A stretch of DNA of 64,000 nt from Streptomyces sp. TG1A-60 (GCF_037201975.1 NZ_CP147520.1:1860001-1924000), one strand, 5' to 3'. Shown: positions 43,255 to 52,781, numbered from the stretch's first letter. Numbers and translations: made by a program. Notes: generated from the sequence alone by a model not told the origin.

Positions 43255-43935
43255 CTACGCGGGATCCAGCACGGGCCTCGCGGGGAGCCCGCCGTTCTTC
43301 TCGCAGCGCAGTTCCTTGGCCATGGCCAGCGAGAAGGAGTGGGCCACGGTCGCGTAGGCGTCCTTCAACGCCTCGATGTCGCCCTCGGGCTCCGTCGGCA
43401 TGCCCCAGCGCTCCACGCCGATGGCGACGTGAGCCGCATTCGTCGAGTTGGGGAACCTGTCGCTCCGGCACGCGAACCGGACCGACGCCCTGTTCGCCGC
43501 CGCCAGGGTGCGCTCCCCCATATCCAGCACGGTGAAATCCGCGGCCGGAGTTCCCGTCGGGGGGCCGCCATCCAGCCCCCAGGTGACTCGGATCGCGAAA
43601 TCCGGCGCACCGTCGGCCGTGTAGATGCGGCAGACGTCGTCGCGCCCCCCGGTGGCGACCGGAAACGCCTCGACGAGGTCCGTCGCGGCCCGCGCGACGG
43701 TGGACTTCTCCGCCGTCGTCCCGAACCGCGACGACCCCGTGATCACCTTCAGCGCCTTGGACGCCTGGGCGGACACGGCGTCGCCACCGCACAGTTGCGT
43801 CCCCGGCAGAGCCTTGTCGGCCGCCTCCTCGTCTCCGTCCCCACCACAACCGGTGGCCCCGAGATACAACAAGCCGGCCACGGCCGTGGCAAGCAGTCCA
43901 ACGCGCACCGGCCTACGATTGATCACTATCCGCAT
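43255..43935 (-). CDS. Putative secreted lipoprotein
   Basis: This 226-residue protein has a lipoprotein signal (LLATAVAGLLYLGATGC, Cys near residue 30), an acidic spacer (GGDGDEEAADK) and a globular domain containing four further Cys residues (QLCGG, DVCRIY, FACRSD, LRCEKN), which could form two disulfides. It is last in the WXG-like operon, 25 bp after the large gene, so it may be an accessory or immunity-like partner. The family is not recognised. Confidence 0.75.
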   Translation of the reverse strand: MRIVINRRPVRVGLLATAVAGLLYLGATGCGGDGDEEAADKALPGTQLCGGDAVSAQASKALKVITGSSRFGTTAEKSTVARAATDLVEAFPVATGGRDDVCRIYTADGAPDFAIRVTWGLDGGPPTGTPAADFTVLDMGERTLAAANRASVRFACRSDRFPNSTNAAHVAIGVERWGMPTEPEGDIEALKDAYATVAHSFSLAMAKELRCEKNGGLPARPVLDPA

Positions 43936-43960
43936 CCTTACGTGTCCTCGGCCGCCGGCC

Positions 43961-46321
43961 TCAGCCGGTCTCCGGGCGGTTGCCCTGCTGGTTCTCCCGG
44001 TCGTTGCCGACCCCGTAGCCGATCAGCATCGATTCGCGAAGGTCCTGCGCGAACGTGCTGTTCTCGGGGTCCGGGACGTGCCGCCCCAGAAACTCCTCCA
44101 TCGGTGCCTCAGCCAGGGCCTCACCGGCGGAGAAGATCGCCATTCTCTCCTCATCGGTGAGCTCCTCCATCTTCTCCTTGTGCTCGTCCACTGATTTGTC
44201 GGAGATGTCGCCGACCATCTGGCCGATGACTTGTTCGGCAGCACCACTGGCGGTGTCGGTCGCCAGCGGGACGAGCACCGCGGCCGTGCCCACGGCCGCG
44301 GTCGCGGGCAGGAAGGCGACGCCCGCCGCGATGCCCGCCGCGGCCCCGAACTCGACCCAGCCCGCCCGCTTGGCGACCGCCTTCTCGTAGTCCTCGTGGG
44401 TCTTGAGGTTCGTCGCCTCCACCTGGTCGGCCCGGGACTGGTCGAGCATGCCCTGCACCTCGGCGCCCACGCGCACGGTCGCCCTGGCCCTGGCAGCGAC
44501 CTCGTCGTCAATCTTTCCGTCCGGGCCCACTGCCCCTTCCAGCACGCTGCGGGTGTAGACCTGCTCCGCGGTCGAGACCGTCGCGTAGGCGTCCGGGTGC
44601 TGACCCAAAGTGCTGAGGAAGCCCCGGACGACGCTCCGTCCGTTCCCGTCCACGGTGTCCGCGAAGTCGAGGTGCCCCTCCGGGTTCTTGCCCGGCGCGA
44701 ACACGCTGTCCGGATGGTTCTTGGCCAACGCCCAGTTGACGTCGTCGATGTAGCCGCCGCCCATGACGCCCAGGCTGTCGGCCATCGCCTCGTGGTGCTC
44801 CTTGAGCAGACCCGGGTCCGCACCGTACTTCTCCATGACCTGCTGCATGACCGCGGCGTTGTCCGCGTCCCGCACCACGCCGGGGTCCGGGTGCCCGGCC
44901 GGGTAGCCGAGGGTCGCTGCCTCCAGGGCGTGGCCGAGGGCGTCGGGCATCTGGTCGAGCGACGCCTTGAGCTCCTTCTCGTCGAGCGAGTTGACGTCGG
45001 GGAAGGACTCCCACTTCTCGTTGCCGAAGAAGTCGAGGTAGTTGTCGATCGCCTCGCCGTCCTTGTCCTTCCCGAGGTCGGCCGTGGCACCGCGGTTGAC
45101 CGTGCCGTCCTCGTTGTACGCGGTCGGGGGGTCGGCGAAGAACTTCTTCGCCGCTTCCGGACTGTTGCCGAGGGCTTCCAGCATCGCGGTGGCCGGGTCG
45201 TAGCCGGCCCCGTTCACGCCGGAGGGGTTGAACGGGTTCTTGAACGGACTGTTCACCACCTTGTTCTCGGCGAACATGTACGGGTCCTTCGCGTGCAGCT
45301 GCGCCACGTGTTCGGCGATCGGGTTGAGGAACTTCGCGTCGTAGTTCCCGTACCGCATGATCCCGCCGAGCAGCTGGTATCCGAACGGCCCGCCGTAGTC
45401 GTGCTTGGCCAGCGGAATGCGCTCCGTACCCAACTGGCGGAGCTCCGGACCCCACTTGTCGGTGAATGCCTTGTCGTGGGAGGCGGTGGCCAGGTTGAGG
45501 CCGAGGTTCTCCTGGAGGTCCTGGACGTCCTTGAGGCGCTGCGGGTCGACCTTGCCGTACTCGTACGTGTCCGTGGAGAGCTGGCCGAAGAACGCGAGCG
45601 ACTTCTCGGGGCCGAGCTTCTCGTAGAAGTTCTTGGAGAACTCCACCGACGAACCGTTGTCCTTCAGCAGCTCGTTGAGCTGCTGCAGTTCGGCGTGTGT
45701 GATGTCCCGGCCCTTGGCCGCCAGAGCGGCGGCGCGGGCGGCCTCCTCCTGGTCCAGCTTCGTGTACGTCGGAGCGCTGAAGTCCTTGCGGTCGGTAACG
45801 TTGGCCTCAAGGGTGTTTTTGAGGGCGAGGTCGGTGTCGTTGCAGTTGTCGACGATGAGGTCGATCCTCTTCTGCCACGACTCGATGTTCCGCTCCTCCT
45901 CCCGTAGAAGCTGGCTGTAGTCGGGGTCGTGCCGCGCCGCGGGGATCCCGGACAACGGGTTCCGCGCCGTGACCTTGCCGTTGCCGTCCACGCGGATGCC
46001 GGCCGCGGGCCCCTCGTGGTCCTGGATGTTGACCAGGTCGTCCTTGGCCTTCTTGATGGCCGCGTAACCCTCTTCCAGGATCAGCTTCACACCCTTGGCC
46101 TCGGCCGCGGCGTCCGCGAACTCCTTGGCCGTCTTACCGATGAACGCCTTGGTGACCCCTGCGTTGACGCCCTCCCAGGCCGCTCTGTCCGCCTTTGCCT
46201 TCATCCCGTCGGCGGCGTCGGTGGCGAGCTTGTCCAGCTTTCCCGCCATCTCCGACCAGTCGTCGGCGGCGGCCTTCAGCTTCGCCACCGGGGCGTCGAT
46301 TATGTCCTCGTACTTCAGCAT
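43961..46321 (-). CDS. Large WXG-like helical protein (possible type VII substrate)
   Basis: This 786-residue, mostly helical protein has an N-terminal hairpin (MLKYEDIIDAPVAKLKAAADDW...AAWEGVNAGV) with a WEG turn resembling WXG100/LXG domains. The middle is Asp/Lys/Leu-rich, with segments resembling Streptomyces proteins provisionally called DUF6571 (name from memory). Near residues 670-710 a long hydrophobic stretch (AAAGIAAGVAFLPATAAVGTA) could insert in a membrane. It is coupled to a small helical partner upstream and a lipoprotein downstream. A secreted effector or structural role is possible; no toxin motif is visible. Confidence 0.75.
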   Translation of the reverse strand: MLKYEDIIDAPVAKLKAAADDWSEMAGKLDKLATDAADGMKAKADRAAWEGVNAGVTKAFIGKTAKEFADAAAEAKGVKLILEEGYAAIKKAKDDLVNIQDHEGPAAGIRVDGNGKVTARNPLSGIPAARHDPDYSQLLREEERNIESWQKRIDLIVDNCNDTDLALKNTLEANVTDRKDFSAPTYTKLDQEEAARAAALAAKGRDITHAELQQLNELLKDNGSSVEFSKNFYEKLGPEKSLAFFGQLSTDTYEYGKVDPQRLKDVQDLQENLGLNLATASHDKAFTDKWGPELRQLGTERIPLAKHDYGGPFGYQLLGGIMRYGNYDAKFLNPIAEHVAQLHAKDPYMFAENKVVNSPFKNPFNPSGVNGAGYDPATAMLEALGNSPEAAKKFFADPPTAYNEDGTVNRGATADLGKDKDGEAIDNYLDFFGNEKWESFPDVNSLDEKELKASLDQMPDALGHALEAATLGYPAGHPDPGVVRDADNAAVMQQVMEKYGADPGLLKEHHEAMADSLGVMGGGYIDDVNWALAKNHPDSVFAPGKNPEGHLDFADTVDGNGRSVVRGFLSTLGQHPDAYATVSTAEQVYTRSVLEGAVGPDGKIDDEVAARARATVRVGAEVQGMLDQSRADQVEATNLKTHEDYEKAVAKRAGWVEFGAAAGIAAGVAFLPATAAVGTAAVLVPLATDTASGAAEQVIGQMVGDISDKSVDEHKEKMEELTDEERMAIFSAGEALAEAPMEEFLGRHVPDPENSTFAQDLRESMLIGYGVGNDRENQQGNRPETG

Positions 46322-46340
46322 TTGCGCGCTCCCCCGAGCC

Positions 46341-46772
46341 CTATTTCATGTATTCCGTGAGCACCGACATCCGCGTCAGATCTCCCTCGATCTTCGCCTC
46401 GTCCTTGGCGTGCTGGGCCTTGCTGTAGTCGAGGTGATTCGAAATCTGCGCGCAGGCGTCCAGCAGCGTCTTCAGGTGGGTCTGCCAGAAGTCATGCACC
46501 TTCAGCACGGCCGAACCGCTCACGAAGTTCCCGTTGGTCAGCGCCGTCGCCGCGTCGAACGTGGAAGGACGGGCGATGTCGCCCTCCTTCGCCAGCCGAC
46601 CCAGCAGGTCATACGCGTCATTGCCGATAGCGCCGAGGTCGTCCCGATTGACCACCAGGTCGTTCCCGCCACCACCACCTCCGCCGCCGTCGGCCGGAAT
46701 GCTGTTGATCTGCATGGCAGTCCGCTCGGCCGCCGCCGCGCGCAGTTCGGCCCATTCTTGTTCGAACGTCAT
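46341..46772 (-). CDS. Small helical WXG100-like partner protein
   Basis: This 143-residue protein begins MTFEQEWAELRAAAAERTAMQ, has a glycine run (GGGGGGGG, residues ~30-37), then a helical region with a second hairpin (FWQTHLKTLLDACAQISNHLDYSK) and ends MSVLTEYMK. Actinomycete proteins with this start are commonly found as partners of larger WXG-like proteins. The ATG at 46772 is chosen by similarity to that start; an ATG at 46790 is also possible. It ends 19 bp before the 786-aa gene. Confidence 0.72.
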   Translation of the reverse strand: MTFEQEWAELRAAAAERTAMQINSIPADGGGGGGGGNDLVVNRDDLGAIGNDAYDLLGRLAKEGDIARPSTFDAATALTNGNFVSGSAVLKVHDFWQTHLKTLLDACAQISNHLDYSKAQHAKDEAKIEGDLTRMSVLTEYMK

Positions 46773-47003
46773 GAATTCCCCCAAGGCCATCCGGGCAGGC
46801 CACTCCACCGTACTCGCGCGGCCACCGACCTGATCACCTGTCTCTTGTACCATCACCCGCCCACGGGGCGGCCGGTAGTTGATTCCCCGAAGCCCGGACG
46901 ACAACGATCGAATCCCGGCAGGGTCATGCCCTGTGGAACCGGCCTCCCCGGCCTCCCCGCCTGCCCGAAGCCGGCAGATACGGCCCCAGAGACGACGAAA
47001 GGT

Positions 47004-47816
47004 TCATTCCTCCCGTTTGAACCACGTGGTGCCACCGAGCGGGAATCCGTAGCGCGGACGGCCGTTCATGGCGCTGGTACGGAAGGGCTCGCTCTGGTCC
47101 CTTATCTCCATCGTTCCCTGGCGGCCGCCGCTGGACCATTGCAGCTCCAGATACCACCTCACGTAGCGGGAGCCGGTGTGGGCGGTGATGTGAAGCACTT
47201 CGGGGTCGGATCGGCTGACGCTGTAGGGGAAACCGCGCTGGCCTCCCTTCGGCACCACAGTGGGCCGTGCGGCGTCGAGGTCCACCTCGAACGGCCTTGT
47301 CGCCACACCTCCGCCGCAGCCATCGCCCATGGCGTACGCGTTCCAGGCCAACGGCGCTTCGGCGCCGATCACGCGGACGTACAGCGACTCGATGACCACG
47401 GCCTGCTCCCCGGTGCCCTGGACGGTCAAGGCCACGCGCTGCCCGCCGGCGGGGACGGCGCCGAGTTCGCTCGCCCAGCCCTGGGCGTCCTGCGGCAGCG
47501 GCGGCTGCGGAACCTTGGTGGGGGGCCGGTCGACCAGGGAGGAAGCGTCGCAGGGGTGTTTCCAGGCGTGGGCACGGACGCTCACCGTCAGTGGCGCGGG
47601 TGCACCGTCCGGGGCGGTGTCCTGGGCCCGGTCCGGGGCGACGGTGGCACCGCCGCTCACCGACGTCGACGGCCGCGCGCTCGGCGTCTGCGAGGCGGAA
47701 GAGCGGCTTGGCCGTGCAGAGGGGGACGACGACGAGGACGCAGTCGTAGGCCCGTGTGCTGCCCCCAGCGTCCCGAAGTGCCCGCCTGGAATGGCGGATG
47801 GGACGGAGCATGGCAC
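47004..47816 (-). CDS. Orphan C-terminal domain of a regulator-like protein (possibly truncated)
   Basis: This 270-residue frame starts with a low-complexity Ser/Pro/Ala region, then a beta-rich domain (AWKHPCDASSLVDRPPTKVPQPPLPQDAQGWA...PLAWNAYAMGDGCGGGVATRPFEVDL...RYVRWYLELQWSSGGRQGTMEI). In Streptomyces I recall this domain as the outer part of one-component XRE-type regulators with an N-terminal HTH. Here neither HTH nor a clear transmembrane helix precedes it, so the gene may be a truncated copy. The true start is uncertain. Confidence 0.6.
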   Translation of the reverse strand: MPCSVPSAIPGGHFGTLGAAHGPTTASSSSSPSARPSRSSASQTPSARPSTSVSGGATVAPDRAQDTAPDGAPAPLTVSVRAHAWKHPCDASSLVDRPPTKVPQPPLPQDAQGWASELGAVPAGGQRVALTVQGTGEQAVVIESLYVRVIGAEAPLAWNAYAMGDGCGGGVATRPFEVDLDAARPTVVPKGGQRGFPYSVSRSDPEVLHITAHTGSRYVRWYLELQWSSGGRQGTMEIRDQSEPFRTSAMNGRPRYGFPLGGTTWFKREE

Positions 47817-48042
47817 AGGCTTTGGTCATCCAAGCACGCCGCTCCGGCCACCCGGTGACGGCGCTTTGGACTCTCCTGGATTTGGCACCAAGTCGGCCTT
47901 GAGGCAGGGCCGTCGCACGGCAGCGTTCCGGCATCCGGCCGGGCAGCGGCACCACCTACCAGCACGGCACACCCAGGCACGACCGACCGTCGGCCAGGAC
48001 CAGAAGATCATTTCTCGGAACATCACAGAAAGCAGTCTTTCC

Positions 48043-48585
48043 ATGCGTAGCGCCAACCGCTTCACCGCCCGCGCGGCCGTCTCATCCATGGTCGTGGCCG
48101 CGGCCCTCTCGCTCGTCGCTGTCCAGGCCGCCTCCGCCGCCGCCCCGAGGAAGGCCGCCTCGATCGTCGACTGCACGACGGAGAACACGAAGCTGACGGT
48201 CAAAGATGTCCCCCACCCCATAAACCACCTGTTGCTCACGGTCACCAACACCGGCACCAAGCTCTGCAACGCCTACGGCGCGCCCTTCCTGGCCGCCGGC
48301 GCCGGTGCCCAGGCCGCCGTCCCGTGGCTGGAGTCCAGCCGGCCTCAGGCCGTGGTGACACTGGCTCCCGGAGAGTCCGCGTACGCCGGCATCGGGACGT
48401 ACACGCCCGACGGCTACGAGGGCCACACCGCCAAGACCCTGGGCGTGTCGTTCTCCAACAGGCAGCTGAACGGCTCGATCGGCGCGGGCAAGACTCTGAA
48501 GCTGCCCAACGGGGGCGTGTACTTCAACAGTTCCAACTACGTCACCTACTGGCAGAGCGACGTGGACAACGCCCTGTTCGGCTGA
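48043..48585 (+). CDS. Secreted DUF4232-like protein
   Basis: This 180-residue protein has a Sec signal peptide (AVSSMVVAAALSLVAVQAASAAA, cleavage after ASA ~33) and a beta-sandwich domain with two Cys (DCTTENTKLTVKDV...LLLTVTNTGTKLCNAYGAPFL) and a Gly/Tyr-rich end. This matches DUF4232-type exported proteins common in Streptomyces. Function unknown. It stands alone. Confidence 0.82.
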   Translation: MRSANRFTARAAVSSMVVAAALSLVAVQAASAAAPRKAASIVDCTTENTKLTVKDVPHPINHLLLTVTNTGTKLCNAYGAPFLAAGAGAQAAVPWLESSRPQAVVTLAPGESAYAGIGTYTPDGYEGHTAKTLGVSFSNRQLNGSIGAGKTLKLPNGGVYFNSSNYVTYWQSDVDNALFG

Positions 48586-48680
48586 GCCGTCCGGCGTCCC
48601 ACGGCACCGTCACGGCAAGACCGCGGTCGCGGGTGCGCGGCGAGCACCGCCGGTGATGGCGGTGCCGTGGGACGCGGAGC

Positions 48681-48950
48681 ATGAGCGCGAGCAGGGTACT
48701 CCGGCGACTCGGCCGCAGCCCCAAAGCCCTGGCGGACCTGGCCCACGGCACCATCGATGCCAGCCACAGCACCCTGGCCGAGGCCCTGACCGGCCGGTTC
48801 GAAGAGCACCACGCCTTCATGTGCCGGATGCTGCCGGACACCGTCGACCACCTCACCGCCCGTACCGCCGGTGTAACGGCGGCCACCCGCTGTTCCGTCG
48901 AACAGTCGGCATCGCCGCTCCAGAGGCTCGTGCCTTCCCGTCGAGCGTGA
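48681..48950 (+). pseudogene. IS110-family transposase fragment
   Basis: The ~90-residue frame LRRLGRSPKALADLAHGTIDASHSTLAEALTGRFEEHHAFMCRMLPDTVDHLTAR matches the central region of IS110 transposases. Neither the N-terminal DEDD domain nor the C-terminal helix-hairpin-helix domain is present. It is a remnant of an old insertion; no terminal repeats were found. Confidence 0.65.
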
Positions 48951-49263
48951 CGTGAGCCGCGGTCTGCCGTTGTAGAAGCCGATGCCCCCGACACCACAGC
49001 CAGACTTCAGCGCTCCCACGATCGTTCGCGCCGGATGACGCACGTCCGCAGAAGCGCTGCGAGGGGTACTTCCATGCAGGAGCCCGCGCGCACCCGGCCC
49101 GGGGCGGGGGCCGTCCGCCCGGACAGGGCTACCGCACGCTGGAAGCCTGTCGGCGGTCGGCCTGACACATCCGCTGCACAGCCCTGGCCCGACGCGCTTC
49201 GGCATCACGGCGGGGAAGGTCAGGTGGTGAGCGGGCAGGCACTCGGGGCGCCTGCCCCTTCCG
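48951..49263. other. Gap between IS110 remnant and urt operon
   Basis: The 313 bp hold no supported gene. The only structured element is the hairpin that ends the urt operon. Confidence 0.45.
49233..49257 (-). terminator. Terminator after urtE
   Basis: GGGCAGGC and GCCTGCCC form a perfect 8-bp stem with a 9-nt loop, 6 bp beyond the urtE stop. Confidence 0.65.
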
Positions 49264-49956
49264 TCACACGCTGAGCGCCGCCCGAACGGTCTGCTCGAAC
49301 TCCGCTCCTCCCTCGCCGGAGGAGGTGACCCGGCCCGCCTCCAGCACGTAGTAGCCCTGGGCGGCCCGCATGGCGAAGCCGACGTGCTGTTCGACGAGGA
49401 GGACGGACAGGCCGCCTCGCCGGGTCAGGGCGAGGATCGTCTCCTCGATCTCGGAGACGACGGAGGGCTGGATGCCCTCGGTCGGTTCGTCGAGGAGGAG
49501 CAGTCGGGGGCGGGTGATCAGGGCGCGGGCGATGGCGAGTTGCTGGCGCTGGCCGCCGGAGAGAAGTCCGGCGCGGCGGCCGGACAGCTCGCGCAGGACC
49601 GGGAAGAGGTCCAGGGACTCGGCGATGGCCTCGTTGCCGTCGGGGCGGCCGTCGGCGACGAGTTGGAGGTTCTCGGCGGTGGTCAGGTGCGGGAAGGACT
49701 GCTGGCCCTGCGGGACGTAGGCCATACCTCGGGCGACCCGCTGGTGCGGAGCGAGGCGGGTGATGTCCTCGCCGTCCAGCAGGATCGTCCCGCCCGTCGG
49801 CTTGATCAGCCCCATGGCCGCCCGCAGGAGGGTGCTCTTGCCGGCGCCGTTGTGGCCGAGGACGGCCGCGACGCCGTCCTTCGGTACCGCGACGGTCACT
49901 TCGTGCAGCACGGTGGTGCGGTCGTAGCCCGCCCGGACGGTGTTGATCTCCAGCAT
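49264..49956 (-). CDS. urtE: Urea ABC transporter ATP-binding protein UrtE
   Basis: This 230-residue LivF-type ATPase has GHNGAGKST, GMAYVPQGQQSFPHLT, LSGGQRQQLAIARALI, LLLDEPTEGIQPS and LLVEQHVGFAMR. The QQSFP loop and the order A-B-C-D-E mark the urea-type branched family rather than the Liv system. The ATG at 49956 lies five bp after the urtD stop. It is the last gene of the operon. Confidence 0.92.
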   Translation of the reverse strand: MLEINTVRAGYDRTTVLHEVTVAVPKDGVAAVLGHNGAGKSTLLRAAMGLIKPTGGTILLDGEDITRLAPHQRVARGMAYVPQGQQSFPHLTTAENLQLVADGRPDGNEAIAESLDLFPVLRELSGRRAGLLSGGQRQQLAIARALITRPRLLLLDEPTEGIQPSVVSEIEETILALTRRGGLSVLLVEQHVGFAMRAAQGYYVLEAGRVTSSGEGGAEFEQTVRAALSV

Positions 49957-49961
49957 GGGCG

Positions 49962-50735
49962 TCACGCCTCCTCGGGGACAGGAACGGCAGCGGGCTCGGG
50001 TTCGGATGCGCGGCCGAGGTAGACCTCCTGGACCTCGGCGTCGGCCTGGACCTCGGCGACGGAGCCCTCGCTGAGCACCTTGCCGGCGTGCAGGACACTG
50101 ACGCTGCGTGCGAAGGAACGCATGAAGTCCATGTCGTGCTCGATGACGACGACCGTGTGGTCCTCGCTGACCCGTTGCAGCAGTTCGCCGGTGGCCTCGC
50201 GTTCGTCGTGGCTCATGCCGGCGACGGGCTCGTCGAGCAGCAGCAGCTTCACGTCCTGGACGAGCAGCATGCCGATCTCCAGCCACTGCTTCTGGCCGTG
50301 GGCGAGCACGCCCGCCGGGCGGTCACGGAGGTCGGTGAGGCCGGTGGTCTCCAGTGCCTTCGTCACTGCCTCGGGGATGTCCTTGCGGCGCCGCAGCATC
50401 GTCAGCGGGCCGCGCCTGGCTCCGGCGGCGATGTCGAGGTTCTGCAGGACGGTCAGTTCTTCGAAGACCGTGGCCGTCTGGAAGGTACGGCCGATCCCGA
50501 GGCGGGCGATGCGGTGCACGGGCTTGCCCAGGAGGTCCTCGCCGCCGAAGCGCACGGACCCGGTGGCCTTCACCAGTCCGGTGACCGCGTCGACCAGGGT
50601 GGTCTTGCCCGCGCCGTTGGGGCCGATGAGGAAGCGCAGGTCGCCGGGGCGGATGTCCAGGTCCACGCCGTCGACTGCCTTGAAGCCGTCGAACGTGACC
50701 CGCAGGTCGCGGACGGTCAGTCCCTCGCCGCTCAT
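49962..50735 (-). CDS. urtD: Urea ABC transporter ATP-binding protein UrtD
   Basis: This 257-residue LivG-type ATPase has GPNGAGKTT, a specific RIARLGIGRTFQTATVFEELTV segment, LAHGQKQWLEIGMLL (the unusual signature sequence typical of UrtD), LLLDEPVAGMSHDE and VIEHDMDFMRSFA. The C-terminal EPEPAAVPVPEEA is a dispensable tail. It overlaps urtC by ATGA. Confidence 0.94.
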   Translation of the reverse strand: MSGEGLTVRDLRVTFDGFKAVDGVDLDIRPGDLRFLIGPNGAGKTTLVDAVTGLVKATGSVRFGGEDLLGKPVHRIARLGIGRTFQTATVFEELTVLQNLDIAAGARRGPLTMLRRRKDIPEAVTKALETTGLTDLRDRPAGVLAHGQKQWLEIGMLLVQDVKLLLLDEPVAGMSHDEREATGELLQRVSEDHTVVVIEHDMDFMRSFARSVSVLHAGKVLSEGSVAEVQADAEVQEVYLGRASEPEPAAVPVPEEA

Positions 50736-51853
50736 GCTGTCTCTCCAGTCGTGCGGGCAGGGGTACGGCGCTTGCGCAGGACGGTCACCAGCGAGGCCAG
50801 ACCCCCGGGCAGGAAACCGACCGCCACCACGAACAGCAAACCCTGGAGGTACGTCCACGCGGCGGGATAGGCGTCCGAGAGCGTGCTCTGCGTCCAGGCC
50901 ACCGCGATCGTGCCCAGCACCGCACCCACCAGCGACGCCCGGCCGCCGACCGCCGCGCCGATGACGAAGCCGATGGACGGCACGATGCCGATCAGCGCCG
51001 GGGAGATGATCCCCACCGCCGGCACGAAGAGGGCACCGGCCAGGCCCGCCATGCCGGCCGCGACGACGTACGCCACCAGCTTGACGTTGGCCGGGTTGTA
51101 GCCGAGGAAGCGGACCCGCTCCTCGGAGTCCCGTACGGCGATGAGGAGTTCGCCGTAACGGCTGACGAACAGCTGGCGGGCGGCGGCCATCAGCAACAGA
51201 AGCACGGCGGCGATGATGAGGTACACCATCCGCTGGTTCACGGGGTCGTTGAGGTCGTAGCCGAAGAAGCCCTGGATGTCGGTCAGGCCGTTGGTCCCGC
51301 CCGTGGTGGCCTGCTGGCCGACGAGCCAGATGGCCAGGGCGGCGGCGAGCGCCTGGCTGAGGATCGCGAAGTACGCGCCCTTCACCCGGCGGCGGAAGAC
51401 GAAGAAGCCGAGCAGCGCAGCCACCGCCATCGGCAGCAGCACGGTCATCGCGAGGGCGAACGCCGGGTTGGCGAACGGACTCCACCACCAGGGCAGCGCG
51501 TCACCCGTGCCGTACAACTGCATGAAGTCCGGCAGCCTCTGGCCGGTGTCTGCGGCGTCGGCGAGCTTGAGGTGCATGGCCATGGCGTAGCCGCCGAGAC
51601 CGAAGAAGACGCCCTGGCCGAGGACCATCAGTCCGCCGCGGCCCCAGGCGAGGCTCACGCCGACGGCCACGATCGCGTAGCACAGGTACTTGGCCAGGAG
51701 GTTGAGCCGGAAGTCGGACAGGACGAGCGGGGCAACGCCGAGGAGCAGGAGGGCGCCGAGGAGGAAGGCGCCGGGCACGCGGAAGCGCTCCAGGAGGGAC
51801 ACCGACGGCTGCACCACGGACGTCGTCTCGGTCGGGGAGGTCGTTGTCGTCAT
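50732..51853 (-). CDS. urtC: Urea ABC transporter permease UrtC
   Basis: This 373-residue LivM-type permease has ~9 hydrophobic segments, LAWGRGGLMVLGQGVFFGLGGYAMAMH, the conserved KGAYFAILSQALA and VGGRASLVGAVLGTIAV. A long periplasmic loop with YGTGDALPWWWSPF is typical for UrtC. It is coupled to urtB and urtD by 4-bp overlaps. Confidence 0.94.
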   Translation of the reverse strand: MTTTTSPTETTSVVQPSVSLLERFRVPGAFLLGALLLLGVAPLVLSDFRLNLLAKYLCYAIVAVGVSLAWGRGGLMVLGQGVFFGLGGYAMAMHLKLADAADTGQRLPDFMQLYGTGDALPWWWSPFANPAFALAMTVLLPMAVAALLGFFVFRRRVKGAYFAILSQALAAALAIWLVGQQATTGGTNGLTDIQGFFGYDLNDPVNQRMVYLIIAAVLLLLMAAARQLFVSRYGELLIAVRDSEERVRFLGYNPANVKLVAYVVAAGMAGLAGALFVPAVGIISPALIGIVPSIGFVIGAAVGGRASLVGAVLGTIAVAWTQSTLSDAYPAAWTYLQGLLFVVAVGFLPGGLASLVTVLRKRRTPARTTGETA

Positions 51854-52734
51854 GCCAGGCTCCGGGTGCGCAGTGTGTACAGGCCCTGGGGTCGCCACTG
51901 AAGGAAGGCGACGATCGCCACGAGCACGATGACCTTGGCGACGCTCACGGTCGTGGAGTACTCCAGCACGGACTGCAGGACGCCGAGCGCGAAGGCCGTG
52001 ATGACGCTGCCCTTGAGCTGGGCGATGCCGCCGACGACCACGACCAGGAAGGCGTCGACGATGTAGTTGGTGCCCATGGTCGGGCCGATCGGGCCGACCA
52101 GGGTGAGCGCGACGCCGGCCACACCCGCCAGGCCCGAGCCGATGAAGAACGTCGTACGGTCCACCCGCTCGGTGGCGATGCCGGAAACCTCGGCGAGGTC
52201 GCGGTTCTGGACGACGGCCCGGACACGGCGCCCGAGCGGGGTGCGCCGCAGGATCAGCGTGAGGGCGAGGACGCACAGCAGGGCGAGGACGAGGATGAAC
52301 AGGCGGTTGTTGGCGAGGGTGACGCCCGCGACCGAGATGTTGCCGGTCAGCAGGTCCGGGGCGTGGGTCTGGACGTTGGGGGCGCCGAAGATGTCACGGG
52401 CGAGCTGCTGGAGCATCAGGGAGACGCCCCAGGTGACCAGCAGGGTGTCCAGGGGCCGGGTGTACAGGCGGCGGATGAGCAGCCACTCCAGGAGCGCTCC
52501 CATGGCGCCGGCGACGAGGAAGGCCAGTGGCAGGGCGACGAGCAGGGAGACGCCGGCGCTGCTGACGGACTTCTGCAGCACGTACGTGGTGTAGGCGCCG
52601 GCCATGATGAACTCGCCGTGCGCCATGTTGATCACGCCCATCTGACCGAAGGTCAGGGTCAGGCCGAGCGCGATGAGCAGCAGGACGGCACCGATGCTGA
52701 TGCCGGTGAAGGACTGGTTGAGGATGACCGTCAT
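51850..52734 (-). CDS. urtB: Urea ABC transporter permease UrtB
   Basis: This 294-residue LivH-type permease begins MTVILNQSFTGISIGAVLLLIALGLTLTFGQMGVINMAHGEFIM, the classic UrtB start, with TWGVSLMLQQLARDIFGAPNV later. The ATG at 52734 has GGAG eight bases upstream; an in-frame ATG further out would add a hydrophilic extension not found in the family. It is separated from urtA by an attenuator hairpin. Confidence 0.94.
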   Translation of the reverse strand: MTVILNQSFTGISIGAVLLLIALGLTLTFGQMGVINMAHGEFIMAGAYTTYVLQKSVSSAGVSLLVALPLAFLVAGAMGALLEWLLIRRLYTRPLDTLLVTWGVSLMLQQLARDIFGAPNVQTHAPDLLTGNISVAGVTLANNRLFILVLALLCVLALTLILRRTPLGRRVRAVVQNRDLAEVSGIATERVDRTTFFIGSGLAGVAGVALTLVGPIGPTMGTNYIVDAFLVVVVGGIAQLKGSVITAFALGVLQSVLEYSTTVSVAKVIVLVAIVAFLQWRPQGLYTLRTRSLA

Positions 52735-52781
52735 GAAGCGGCTCCGGGTCCGGGACGATAGGTGCGGGCTTTCCATGGCGT

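Noticed and set aside
42042..43357. Plus-strand frames continuing past the SDR gene to 43.3 kb
   Set aside because: Arg/Pro-rich, in a different frame from the SDR, and crossing a terminator hairpin; not coding.
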